NCBI GenBank assembly: GCA_036925085.1
Contig: JAUPFP010000099.1
Coordinates: 394,540 to 458,539, forward strand
Direction: 5' to 3'
Length of the DNA: 64,000 nucleotides
From: Brachycybe producta
Lineage: Eukaryota > Arthropoda > Diplopoda > Playtdesmida > Andrognathidae
Shown: positions 33,146 through 44,807 of the stretch, piece after piece
Layout of the letters: every line of letters starts with the position of its first letter
How positions within the stretch are numbered: the stretch's first letter is position 1
Notes under the pieces: model-generated
Told to the model about the DNA's origin: nothing
The model's input: only the letters and a program-made list of their open reading frames with translations
Databases searched by the model: none
Position numbers and translations under genes: made by a program

Positions 33146-36100
33146 TGTTGAAGTTAAAATTGAAGTTAAAGTTAAAGTTGAAGTTGCAGTTGAAGTTGAA
33201 ATTGAATTTAAATTTGGAGTTGAAGTTGAAGTAGAGTTGAAGTTGAAGTTAAACTTGAAGTTGAAGTTGAATGTGAAGTTGAAGTTGAAGTTGAAGTTGC
33301 AGTTGAAGTTGAAATTGAAGTTGAAATTGAAGTTAAAGTTGAAATTAAAGTTGAAATTGAAGTTGAAATTGAAGTTTAGGTTTAAGTTAAAGTCGAATTT
33401 TAAGTTGATTTTGAAGTTGAAGTTGAAATTGAGGTTGTAGTTTAAGTTGAAGTTAAGGTCGAATTTGAAGTTGAATTTGAAGTTAAAATTAAAGTTGAAG
33501 TTGAAGTTGAATTTGAAATTGGATGTAGTTGAAGTTAAAACTGAACTTGAAGTTGAAGTTGAAGTTGAAGTTAAGTTTGAAATTGAAGTTAAAGTTTAAG
33601 TTAAAGTCGAATTTTAAGTTGAAGTTGAATTTAAAGTTGAAGTTTAAGTTGAAGTTAAAGTTAAAATTGAAGTTGAAGTTGCAGTTGAAGTTGAATTTAA
33701 AGTTGAAGTTGAAGTTGAAGTTGAAGTTGAAGTTGAAGTTGAAGTTGAAGTTGAAGTTGAAGTTGAAGTTGAAGTTAAAGTTGAAGTTGAAGTTGAACTT
33801 AAACTTGAAGTTAAAGTTAAATTTGAAATTGAAGTTGAAGTTGAAGTTGAAATTGAAGTTGAAGTTGATGTTAAAGTTAAGTTTGAAATTGAAGTTGAAG
33901 TTAAAGTTGGAATTGAAGTATAAGTTGAAGTGAAATTTGAAGTTGAAATTGAAGTTGAAAATTAAATTGGAGTTTTTTTTAAGTTAAAATTGAACTTGAA
34001 GTTGAAGTAGAAGTTGAAATTGAAGTTGAAGTTGTAGTTGAAGTTGAATTTCAAGTTGAAGTTGAAGTCGAACTTGAAGTTGAAGTTGAAGTTGAAGTTG
34101 AAGTTGAAGTTGAAGTTGAAATTGAAGTTGAAGTTTAAATTGAAGTTGAAGTTAAAGTTGAAATTGAAGTTGAAGTTGAAATTGAATTTGAAATTGAAGT
34201 TGAAGTTGAAATTGAAGTTGATGTTGAAGTTGAAGTTGAATTTGAAGTTGAAGTTGAAATTGAAGGTGAAGTTGAAGTTGAAAATGAAGTTGAAATTGAA
34301 GTTGAAGTTGAAGTTGAAATTGAAGTTGAAGTTGAAATTGAAGTTGAAGTTAAAGTTGAAATTGAAGTTGAAGTTAAAATTGAATTTGAAATTGAAGTTG
34401 AAGTTGAAGTTAAGTTTGAAATTAAAGTTTAAGTTTAAGTTATAGTTGAAATTGAAGTTGAAAATGAAGTTGAAGTTGAAGTTGAAATTGAAGTTGAAGT
34501 TGAAATTGAAGTTGAAGTTAAAGTTGAAGTTGAAGTTAAAATTGAAATTGAAGTTGAAGTTAAAGTTGCAGTTAAATTTGCAGTTAAAATTGAAGTTGAA
34601 GTTAAAGTTGAAGTTGCAGTTGAAATTGCAGTTGACATTTAAGTTTAAGTTGAAGTTGAAACTAAAGTTGAAGTTGAAGTTGAAGTTGAAGTTGAAGTTG
34701 AAGTTGAAATTGAGATGGAGTTAATGTTGAAGTTAAAATTGAAGTTAAAGTTAAAGTTGAAGTTGCAGTTGAAGTTGAAATTGAATTTAAATTTGGAGTT
34801 GAAGTTGAAGTAGAGTTGAAGTTGAAGTTAAAGTTGAAGTTGAAATTGAAGGTGAAGTTGAAGTTGAAAATGAAGTTGAAATTGAAGTTGAAGTTGAAGT
34901 TGAAATTGAAGTTGAAGTTGAAATTGAAGTTGAAGTTGAAATTGAAGTTGAAGTTAAAGTTGAAATTGAAGTTGAAGTTGAAATTGAATTTGAAATTGAA
35001 GTTGAAGTTGAAATTGAAGTTGAAGTTAAAGTTCAAATTGAAGTTGAAGTTGAAATTGAATTTGAAATTGAAGTTGAAGTTGAAATTGAAGTTGATGTTG
35101 AAGTTGAAGTTGAAGTTGAAGTTGAAGTTGAAATTGAAGGTGAAGTTGAAGTTGAAAATGAAGTTGAAATTGAAGTTGAAGTTGAAGTTGAAATTGAAGT
35201 TGAAGTTGAAATTGAAGTTGAAGTTGAAATTGAAGTTGAAGTTAAAGTTGAAATTGAAGTTGAAGTTAAAATTGAATTTGAAATTGAAGTTGAAGTTGAA
35301 GTTAAGTTTGAAATTGAAGTTGAAGCTAAAGTTGAAGTTAAAGTTGCAGTTAAATTTGCAGTTAAAATTGAAGTTGAAATTAAAGTTGAAGTTGCAGTTG
35401 AATTTGCAGTTGACATTTAAGTTTAAGTTGAAGTTGAAACTAAAGTTGAAGTTGAAGTTGAAGTTGAAGTTGAAGTTGAAGTTGAAATTGAGATGGAGTT
35501 AATGTTGAAGTTAAAATTGAAGTTAAAGTTAAAGTTGAAGTTGCAGTTGAAGTTGAAATTGAATTTAAATTTGGAGTTGAAGTTGAAGTAGAGTTGAAGT
35601 TGAAGTTAAACTTGAAGTTGAAGTTGAAGTTGAATGTGAAGTTGAAGTTGAAGTTGAAGTTGAAGTTGCAGTTGAAGTTGAAATTGAAGTTGAAATTGAA
35701 GTTAAAGTTGAAATTAAAGTTGAAATTGAAGTTGAAATTGAAGTTTAGGTTTAAGTTAAAGTCGAATTTTAAGTTGATTTTGAAGTTGAAGTTGAAATTG
35801 AGGTTGTAGTTTAAGTTGAAGTTAAGGTCGAATTTGAAGTTGAATTTGAAGTTAAAATTAAAGTTGAAGTTGAAGTTGAATTTGAAATTGGATGTAGTTG
35901 AAGTTAAAACTGAACTTGAAGTTGAAGTTGAAGTTGAAGTTAAGTTTGAAATTGAAGTTAAAGTTTAAGTTAAAGTCGAATTTTAAGTTGAAGTTGAATT
36001 TAAAGTTGAAGTTTAAGTTGAAGTTAAAGTTAAAATTGAAGTTGAAGTTGCAGTTGAAGTTGAAGTTGAAGTTGAAGTTGAAGTTGAAGTTGAAGTTGAA

Positions 36101-36838
36101 GTTGAAGTTGAAGTTGAAGTTGATGTTGAAGTTGAAGTTGACGTTGAAGTTGAAGTTGAAGTTGAAGTTGAAGTTAAAGTTGAAGTTGAAGTTGAACTTA
36201 AACTTGAAGTTAAAGTTAAATTTGAAATTGAAATTGAAGTTGAAGTTAAAGTTGAAATTGAAGTTGAATTTGAAGTTGAATTCGAAGTTGAAGTTGAAGT
36301 TAAAGTTGAAATTAAAGTTGAAGTTGAAATTGAAGTTGATGTTAAAGTAGAATATGAAGTTGAAGTTGAAATTGAAGTTGATGTTAAAGTTGAATTTGAA
36401 ATTAAAGTTGAAGTTGAAGTTGAAGTTGAATTTGAAGTTAAAGTTGAAGGTGAAGTTGAATTTGAAATTGAAGTTGAAGTTGAAGTTGAATTTGAAGTTG
36501 AAGTTAAATTTGAAATTGAAGTTGAAATTGAAGTTTTTGTTGAAGTTGAAGTTGTAGTTGAAGTTTAATTTGAAGTTGAAGTTGAATTTGAAGTTGAAGT
36601 TGAATTTGAACTTGAAGTTGAAGGTGCAGTTGAGATTAAATTTGAAATTGAAGTTGAAGTTGAAGTTGAAATTGAAGTTAAAGTTGAAGTTCATTTCGAA
36701 ATTGAAGTTGAAGTTGAATTTGAAGTTAAAGTTGAAGTTAAAGTTGAAATTAAAGTATAAGTTGAAGTGAAATTTTATGTTGAAATTGAAGTTGATAATG
36801 ATTTTCAAGTTGAAGATAAAATTGAGGTTTAAGGTGAA

Positions 36839-37084
36839 GTTAAAGTTGAAGTTAAAGTTGAAGTTAAAGTTGAAGTTAAAGTTGAAGTTAAAGTTGAAGT
36901 TAAAGTTGAAGTTAAAGTTGAAGTTAAAGTTGAAGTTAAAGTTGAAGTTAAAGTTGAAGTTAAAATTGAAGTTAAAGTTGAAGTTAAAGTTGAAGTTAAA
37001 GTTGAAGTTAAAGTTGAAGTTAAAGTTGAAGTTAAAGTTGAAGTTAATGTTGAAGTTAAAGTTGAAGTTAAAGTTGAAATTAAT
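36839..37084 (+). repeat. GTTAAA/GTTGAA 12-mer array, ~246 bp
   Basis: Same flanks as the array at 30,391, preceded here by GATAATGATTTTC and GAAGATAAAATTGAGG. It contains one ATTGAA near 36,965, one GTTAAT near 37,046 and a terminal ATTAATGTTG. Confidence 0.92.
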
Positions 37085-37168
37085 GTTGAATTTGAAGTTG
37101 AATTTAAAGTTAAAATTGAAGTTGAAGTTTAAATTGAACTTGAAATTGGAGTTGGAGTTGAAGTTAAA

Positions 37169-39159
37169 CTGAACTTGAAGTTGAAGTCGAAGTCGAAGTC
37201 GAAATTGAAGTTGAAGTTGAAGTTGCAGTTGCATTTGAAGTTAAAGTTGAAGTTAAAGTTAAATTTGAAGTTAAAGTTAAATTTGAAGTTGAAATTGAAG
37301 TTGAAGTTGATGTTGAAGTTAAGTTTGAAATTGAAGTTGAAGTTGATGTTGAAGTTAAGTTTGAAATTGAAGTTGAAGTTGAAGTTGAAGTTGAAGTTGA
37401 ATTTGAAGTTAAAGTTAAAGTTGAAGTTGAATTTGAAATTGAAGTTGAAGTTGAAGTTGAATTTGAAGTTGAAGTTAAATTTGAAATTGAAGTTGAAATT
37501 GAAGTTTTTGTTGAAGTTGAAGTTGTAGTTGAAGTTTAATTTGAAGTTGAAGTTGAATTTGAAGTTGAAGTTGAATTTGAACTTGAAGTTGAAGGTGCAG
37601 TTGAGATTAAATTTGAAATTGAAGTTGAAGTTGAAGTTGAAATTGAAGTTAAAGTTGAAGTTCATTTCGAAATTGAAGTTGAAGTTGAATTTGAAGTTAA
37701 AGTTGAAGTTAAAGTTGAAATTAAAGTATAAGTTGAAGTGAAATTTGAAGTTGAAATTGAAGTTGATAATGGTTTTCAAGTTGAAGAGAAAATTGAGGTT
37801 TAAGTTGAAGTTAAAGTTGAAGTTAAAGTTGAAGTTAAAGTTGAAGTTAAAGTTGAAGTTAAAGTTGAAGTTAAAATTGAAGTTAAAGTTGAAGTTAAAG
37901 TTGAAGTTAAAGTTGAAGTTAAAGTTGAAGTTAAAGTTGAAGTTAAAGTTGAAGTTAAAGTTGAAGTTAAAGTTGAAGTTAAAGTTGAAGTTAAAGTTGA
38001 AGTTAAAGTTGAAGTTAAAGTTGAAGTTAAAGTTGAAGTTAAAGTTGAAGTTAAAGTTGAAGTTAAAGTTGAAGTTAAAGTTGAAGTTAAAGTTGAAGTT
38101 AAAGTTGAAGTTAAAGTTGAAGTTAAAGTTGAAGTTAAAGTTGAAGTTAAAGTTGAAGTTAAAGTTGAAGTTAAAGTTGAAGTTAAAGTTGAAGTTAAAG
38201 TTGAAGTTAAAATTGAAGTTAAAGTTGAAGTTAAAGTTGAAGTTAAAGTTGAAGTTAAAGTTGAAGTTAAAGTTGAAGTTAAAGTTGAAGTTAAAGTTGA
38301 AGTTAAAGTTGAAGTTAAAGTTGAAGTTAAAGTTGAAGTTAAAGTTGAAGTTAAAGTTGAAGTTAAAGTTGAAGTTAAAGTTGAAGTTAAAGTTGAAGTT
38401 AAAGTTGAAGTTAAAGTTGAAGTTAAAGTTGAAGTTAAAGTTGAAGTTAAAGTTGAAGTTAAAGTTGAAGTTAAAGTTGAAGTTAAAGTTGAAGTTAAAG
38501 TTGAAGTTAAAGTTGAAGTTAAAGTTGAAGTTAAAGTTGAAGTTAAAGTTGAAGTTAAAGTTGAAGTTAAAGTTGAAGTTAAAGTTGAAGTTAAAGTTGA
38601 AGTTAAAGTTGAAGTTAAAGTTGAAGTTAAAATTGAAGTTAAAGTTGAAGTTAAAGTTGAAGTTAAAGTTGAAGTTAAAGTTGAAGTTAAAGTTGAAGTT
38701 AAAGTTGAAGTTAAAGTTGAAGTTAAAGTTGAAGTTAAAGTTGAAGTTAAAGTTGAAGTTAAAGTTGAAGTTAAAGTTGAAGTTAAAGTTGAAGTTAAAG
38801 TTGAAGTTAAAGTTGAAGTTAAAGTTGAAGTTAAAGTTGAAGTTAAAGTTGAAGTTAAAATTGAAGTTAAAGTTGAAGTTAAAGTTGAAGTTAAAGTTGA
38901 AGTTAAAGTTGAAGTTAAAGTTGAAGTTAAAGTTGAAGTTAAAGTTGAAGTTAAAGTTGAAGTTAAAGTTGAAGTTAAAGTTGAAGTTAAAGTTGAAGTT
39001 AAAGTTGAAGTTAAAGTTGAAGTTAATGTTGAAGTTAAAGTTGAAGTTAAAGTTGAAGTTAAGGTTGAAGTTAAAGTTGAATTTGAAGTTGAATTTAAAG
39101 TTAAAATTGAAGTTGAAGTTTAAATTGAACTTGAAATTGGAGTTGGAGTTGAAGTTAAA
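37169..39159 (+). repeat. Family B HOR segment B4, carrying the longest 12-mer array
   Basis: Anchor K is followed by the block GAAGTTTTTGTTG near 37,502, GGTGCAGTTGAG near 37,595, GTTCATTTCG near 37,661 and GATAATGGTTTTC near 37,766, then the 1,266-bp array. The TTTATTGTTG block seen in B2 is absent. Confidence 0.87.
37810..39075 (+). repeat. GTTAAA/GTTGAA 12-mer array, 1,266 bp (longest)
   Basis: About 105 alternating 12-mers. The only interruptions before the 3' end are four ATTGAA variants, with AAAATT starting at 37,873, 38,209, 38,629 and 38,857. They are spaced 336, 420 and 228 bp apart, all exact multiples of 12. Near the 3' end are the usual GTTAAT variant (about 39,022) and one GTTAAG. 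The 5' flank reads GAGGTTTAAGTTGAA, one base different from the GAGGTTTAAGGTGAA of its relatives. Confidence 0.95.
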
Positions 39160-39680
39160 CTGAACTTGAAGTTGAAGTCGAAGTCGAAGTCGAAATTGAA
39201 GTTGAAGTTGAAGTTGCAGTTGCATTTGAAGTTAAAGTTGAAGTTAAAGTTAAATTTGAAGTTAAAGTTAAATTTGAAGATGAAATTGAAGTTGAAGTTG
39301 ATGTTGAAGTTAAGTTTGAAATTGAAGTTGAAGTTGATGTTGAAGTTAAGTTTGAAATTGAAGTTGAAGTTGAAATTGAAATTGAAATAGAATTTATTGT
39401 TGAAGTTGAAGTGAAATTTGAAGTTGAAGTGAAATTTGAAGTTGAAGTTGAAGTTGAAATTGAAGTTTAGGTTTAAGTTAAAGTCGAATTTTAAGTTGAA
39501 GTTGAAGTTGAAATTGAAGTTGAAGTTAAAGTTGAAATTGAAGTTGAATTTGAAGTTGAATTCGAAGTTGAAGTTGAAGTTAAAGTTGAAATTGAAGTTG
39601 AATTTGAAGTTGAATTCGAAGTTGAAGTTGAAGTTAAAGTTGAAATTAAAGTTGAAGTTGAAATTGAAGTTGATGTTAAA

Positions 39681-40260
39681 GTAGAATATGAAGTTGAAGT
39701 TAAAATTGAATTTGAAGTTGAAGTTGAAGTTGAAGATGAAGTTGAAGTTGAAGTTGAAGTTGAAGGTAAAGTTAAAGTTGAAAATGAAGTTGAAGTTGAA
39801 GTTGAAATTGATGTTGAAGTTGAAATTGAAGTTGAAGTTAAAGTTGAAGTTGAAGTTAAAGTTGAAATTGAAGTTGAAGCTGAAGTTGAAGTTAAAGTTG
39901 CAGTTAAATTTGAAGTTGAAATTGAAGTTGAAGTTAAAGTTGAAATTGAAGTTGAATTTGAAGTTGAATTCGAAATTGAAGTTGAAGTTAAAGTTGAAAT
40001 TAAAGTTGAAGTTGAAATTGAAGTTGATGTTAAAGTAGAATATGAAGTTGAAGTTAAAATTGAATTTGAAGTTGAAGTTGAAGTTGAAGATGAAGTTGAA
40101 GTTGAAGTTGAAGTTGAAGGTAAAGTTAAAGTTGAAAATGAAGTTGAAGTTGAAGTTGAAATTGATGTTGAAGTTGAAATTGAAGTTGAAGTTAAAGTTG
40201 AAGTTGAAGTTAAAGTTGAAATTGAAGTTGAAGCTGAAGTTGAAGTTAAGTTGCAGTTAA
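39681..40260 (+). repeat. 354-bp tandem duplication
   Basis: GTAGAATATGAAGTTGAAG and the following sequence begin at 39,681 and again at 40,035. The second copy carries a one-base deletion near 40,249 (GTTAAGTTGCAG instead of GTTAAAGTTGCAG) and then runs into the GAGATGGAG anchor at 40,301. Confidence 0.85.
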
Positions 40261-40642
40261 ATTTGAAGTTGAAGTTGAAGTTGAAGTTGAAGTTGAAATT
40301 GAGATGGAGTTAATGTTGAAGTTAAAATTGAAGTTAAAGTTAAAGTTGAAGTTGTAGTTGAAGTTGAAATTGAATTTAAATTTGGAGTTGAAGTTGAAGT
40401 TGAGTTGAAGTTGAAGTTGAAGTTAAAGTTGAAGTTGAAGTTGAAGTTGAATTTGAAGTTGAAGTTGAAGTTGAAGTTGAAGTTGCAGTTGAAGTTGAAA
40501 TTGAATTTAAATTTGGAGTTGAAGTTGAAATTGAATTTAAATTTGGAGTTGAAGTTGAAGTTGAGTTGAAGTTGAAGTTAAAGTTGAAGTTGAAGTTGAA
40601 GTTGAAGTTGAAGTTGAAGTTGAAGTTGAATTTGAAGTTGAA

Positions 40643-40930
40643 GTTCAAGTTGAAGTTCAAGTTGAAGTTCAAGTTGAAGTTCAAGTTGAAGTTCAAGTTG
40701 AAGTTCAAGTTGAAGTTTAAGTTGAAGTTCAAGTTGAAGTTCAAGTTCAAGTTCAAGTTCAAGTTCAAGTTCAAGTTCAAGTTCAAGTTCAAGTTCAAGT
40801 TCAAGTTCAAGTTGAAGTTCAAGTTGAAGTTCAAGTTGAAGTTCAAGTTGAAGTTCAAGTTGAAGTTCAAGTTGAAGTTCAAGTTGAAGTTCAAGTTGAA
40901 GTTCAAGTTGAAGTTCAAGTTGAAGTTCAA
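40643..40930 (+). repeat. GTTCAA/GTTGAA 12-mer array, 288 bp, with pure (GTTCAA)n core
   Basis: Alternating 12-mer array with a core of about a dozen consecutive GTTCAA hexamers at about 40,739-40,812, the longest pure GTTCAA run I see in the window. Equivalent arrays at the same HOR position lie at 53,438 (174 bp), 57,010 (162 bp) and 60,711 (234 bp), none of which has the pure core. Confidence 0.92.
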
Positions 40931-41391
40931 GTTGAAATTGAAGTTTAAGTTAAAATTGAATTTGAAATTGAAGTTGAAGTTGAAGTTAAGTTTGAAATTG
41001 AAGTTGAAGTAAAATTGAATTTGAAATTGAAGTTGAAGTTGAAGTTAAGTTTGAAATTGAAGTTTAAGTTTAAGTTGAAGTTGAAGTTGAATTTGAAATT
41101 GAAGTTGAAGTTAAAGTTGAAATTGAAGTTGAAGATGAAATTGAATTTGAAATTGAAATTGAAGTTGAAATTGAAGTTGAAGTTAAAGTTGAATTTGAAA
41201 TTGAAGTTGAAGTTGAAGTTGAAGTTGAAGTTGAAGTTGAAGTTAAGTTTGAAATTGAAGTTGAAGTTGAAATTGAAGTTGAAGTTGAAATTGAAGTTGA
41301 AGTTGAAATTGAAGTTGAAGTTGAAGTTGAAATTGAAGTTGAAGTTGAAATTGAAGTTGAAGTTAAAGTTGAAATTGAAGTATAAGTTGAA

Positions 41392-41607
41392 ATTGAATTT
41401 GAAATTGAAGTTGAAGTTGAAATTGAAGTTGAAGTTAAAGTTGAAATTGAAGTTGAAGTTGAAATTGAATTTGAAATTGAAGTTGAAGTTGAAATTGAAG
41501 TTGAAGTTAAAGTTGAAATTGAAGTTGAAGTTGAAATTGAATTTGAAATTTAAGTTGAAGTTGAAATTGAAGTTGGTGTTGAAGTTGAAGTTGAAGTTGA
41601 AATTGAA
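41392..41607 (+). repeat. 72-bp unit, three copies
   Basis: ATTGAATTTGAAATT begins at 41,392, 41,464 and 41,536. Each full unit is 12 hexamers: ATTGAA at hexamers 1, 3, 6 and 10, TTTGAA at 2, GTTAAA at 8, GTTGAA elsewhere. The third copy is degenerate after its third hexamer (ATTTAAG, then GTTGGTG). Confidence 0.82.
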
Positions 41608-44470
41608 TTTGAAATTGAAATTGAAGTTGAAGTTGAAGTTAAAGTTGAAATTGAAGTTGAAGTTAAAATTGAATTTGAAATTGAAGTTGAAGTTGAAGTT
41701 AAGTTTGAAATTAAAGTTTAAGTTTAAGTTATAGTTGAAATTGAAGTTGAAGTTGAAATTGAATTTGAAATGGAAATTGAAGTTGAAATTGAAGTTGAAA
41801 TTGAAGTTGAAGTTGAAGTTGAAGTTGAAGTTGAAGTTGAAGTTGAAGTTGAAGTTGAAGTTGAAGTTGAATTTGAAGTTGAAGGTGAATTTGAAGTTGA
41901 AAATGAAGTTGAAATTGAAGTTGAAGTTGAAGTTGAAATTGAAGTTGAAGTTGAAATTGAAGTTGAAGTTGAAATTGAAGTTGAAGTTAAAGTTGAAATT
42001 GAAGTTGAAGTTGAAATTGAATTAGAAATTGAAGTTGAAGTTGAAATTGAAGTTGAAGTTAAAGTTGAAATTGAAGTTGAAGTTGAAATTGAAGTTGAAG
42101 TTGAAGTTGAAGTTGAAGTTAAAATTGAAGTTGAAGTTGTAGTTGAAGTTGAATTTCAAGTTGAAGTTGAAGTTCAATTTGAAGTTAAAGTTGAAGTTGA
42201 AGTTGAAGTTGAAATTGTATTTGAAATTGAAGTTGAAGTTGAATTTGAAGTTAAGTTTGAAATTGAAGTTGAAGTTTAAGTTAAAGTTGAAATTGAAGTA
42301 TAGGTTCAAATGAAATTTGAAGTTGAAATTGAAGTTGAAGTTGAAGTTGAAGTTAAAGTTGAAGTTGAACTTGAACTGGAACTTAAAGTTGAATTTAAAT
42401 TTGAAATTGAAGTATAAGTTGAAGTGAAATTTGAAATTGAAACTAAAGTTGAAGTTGATTTTGAAGTTGAAGTTGAAATTGAGGTTGTAGTTGAAGTTGA
42501 AGTTGAAGTTAAGGTCGAATTTGAAGTTGAATTTGAAGTTAAAATTAAAGTTGAAGTTGAAGTTGAATTTGAAATTGGATGTAGTTGAAGTTAAAACTGA
42601 ACTTGAAGTTGAAGATGAAGTTGAAGTTAAGTTTGAAATTGAAGTTAAAGTTTAAGTTAAAGTCGAATTTTAAGTTGAAGTTGAATTTAAAGTTGAAGTT
42701 GAAGTTGAAGTTGAAGTTAAAATTGAAGTTGAAGTTGCAGTTTAAGTTGAAGTTGAAATTGAAGTTGAAATTGAAGTTGAAGTTGAAATTGAATTAGAAA
42801 TTGAAGTTGAAGTTGAAATTGAAGTTGAAGTTAAAGTTGAAATTGAAGTTGAAGTTGAAATTGAATTTGAATTGAAGTTGAAGTTGAAGTTGAAGTTGAA
42901 ATTGAAGTTGAAGTTGATGTTAAAGTTAAGTTTGAAATTGAAGTTGAAGTTAATGTTGGAATTGAAGTATAAGTTGAAGTGAAAATTGAAGTTGAAATTG
43001 AAGTTGAAGTTGAAAATTAAATTGGAGTTTTTTTAAGTTAAAATTGAACTTGAAGTTGAAGTAGAAGTTGAAATTGAAGTTGAAGTTGAAGTTGAAGTTG
43101 AAGTTAAAATTGAAGTTGAAGTTGTAGTTGAAGTTGAATTTCAAGTTGAAGTTGAAGTTCAATTTGAAGTTAAAGTTGAAGTTGAAGTTGACGTTGAAAT
43201 TGTATTTGAAATTGAAGTTGAAGTTGAATTTGAAGTTAAGTTTGAAATTGAAGTTGAAGTTTAAGTTAAAGTTGAAATTGAAGTATAGGTTCAAATGAAA
43301 TTTGAAGTTGAAATTGAAGTTGAAGTTGAAGTTGAAGTTAAAGTTGAAGTTGAACTTGAACTGGAACTTAAAGTTGAATTTAAATTTGAAATTGAAGTAT
43401 AAGTTGAAGTGAATTTGAAATTGAAATTAAAGTTGAAGTTGATTTTGAAGTTGAAGTTGAAATTGAGATTGTAGTTGAAGTTGAAGTTGAAGTTAAGGTC
43501 GAATTTGAAGTTAAAATTAAAGTTGAAGTTGAAGTTGAATTTGAAATTGGATGTAGTTGAAGTTAAAACTGAACTTGAAGTTGAAGATGAAGTTGAAGTT
43601 AAGTTTGAAATTGAAGTTAAAGTATATGTTAAAGTCGAATTTTAAGTTGAAGTTGAATTTAAAGTTGAAGTTGAATTTAAAGTTGAAGTTGAAGTTGAAG
43701 TTGAAGTTAAAATTGAAGTTGAAGTTGCAGTTGAAGTTGAAGTTGAAATTGAAGTTGAAGTTGAAGTTGAAGTTGAAGTTGAAGTTAAAGTTGAAGTTGA
43801 ACTTAAACTTGAAGTTAAAGTTAAATTTGAAATTGAAGTTGAAGTTGAAGTTAAAGTTGAAATTGAAGTTGAAGTTGATGTTAAAGTTAAGTTTGAAATT
43901 GAAGTTGAAGTTAAAGTTGGAATTGAAGTATAAGTTGAAGTGAAATTTGAAGTTGAAATTGAAGTTGAAAATTAAATTAGAGTTTTTTTTAAGTTAAAAT
44001 TGAACTTGAAGTTGAAGTAGAAGTTGAAATTGAAGTTGAAGTTGAAGTTGAAGTTGAAGTTAAAATTGAAGTTGAAGTTGTAGTTGAAGTTGAATTTCAA
44101 GTCGAAGTTGAAGTTGAACTTGAAGTTGAAGTTGAAGTTGAAGTTGAAGTTGAAGTTGAAGTTGAAGTTGAAATTAAAATTAAAGTTGAAATGGAATTTG
44201 AGTTTGAAGTTGAAGTTGAAGTTGAAATTTAAAATGAAATTGGAGTTGTTGTTGAAGTTAAAATTGAACTTGAAGTTGAAGTAGAAGTCGAAGACAAAAA
44301 TGCAGTTGAAGTTAGATTTAAAATTTAAGTTGAAATTGAAGTTTTAGTTGAAGGTAAAGTTGTAGTTGAAAATGAAGTTGAAATTGAAGTTGAAGTTGAA
44401 GTTGAAATTGAAGTTGAAGTTGAAATTGAAGTTGAAGTTGAAATTGAAGTTGAAGTTGAAATTGAAGTTG

Positions 44471-44665
44471 AAGTTCAAGTTGAAGTTCAAGTTGAAGTTC
44501 AAGTTGAAGTTCAAGTTGAAGTTCAAGTTGAAGTTCAAGTTGAAGTTTAAGTTGAAGTTCAAGTTGAAGTTCAAGTTGAAGTTCAAGTTGAAGTTCAAGT
44601 TGAAGTTCAAGTTGAAGTTCAAGTTGAAGTTCAAGTTGAAGTTCAAGTTGAAGTTCAAGTTGAAG
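44471..44665 (+). repeat. GTTCAA/GTTGAA 12-mer array in family B
   Basis: About 190 bp of alternating 12-mers with one GTTTAA variant, ending in GAAGTCGAAGTTAAATTTCAAG. That ending is typical of family A and is not seen elsewhere in the surrounding B sequence, so it looks like a family A segment embedded in family B. Confidence 0.82.
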
Positions 44666-44807
44666 TCGAAGTTAAATTTCAAGTTGAAGTTGAAGTTGAA
44701 GTTGCAGTTGAAGTTGAAATTGAATTTAAATTTGGAGTTGAAGTTGAAGTTGAGTTGAAGTTGAAGTTGAAGTTGAAGTTGAAGTTGAAGTTGAATTTGA
44801 AGTTGAA

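Larger units (their letters stand above)
30937..37168 (+). repeat. Family B HOR segment B3 (6.2 kb, with internal tandem duplications)
   Basis: Starts at anchor K, with TTTATTGTTG at 31,170. The unit with GTTGACATTTAAG and GAGATGGAGTTAATG is then repeated (GAGATGG at 32,145, 33,133, 34,712 and 35,490). The 32,145/33,133 pair is a tandem duplication at offset 988. Blocks from 33,237 and 35,594 match at about 2.36 kb spacing and share GGATGTAGTTG and GTTTAGGTTTAAG. An eight-T tract lies at 33,973-33,980. The segment ends with a 12-mer array at 36,839. Confidence 0.8.

Noticed and set aside
33973..33980. T-tract as transcription terminator or promoter element
   Set aside because: No GC-rich stem precedes it and no gene is nearby. 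It is one base-run variant inherited with the HOR.
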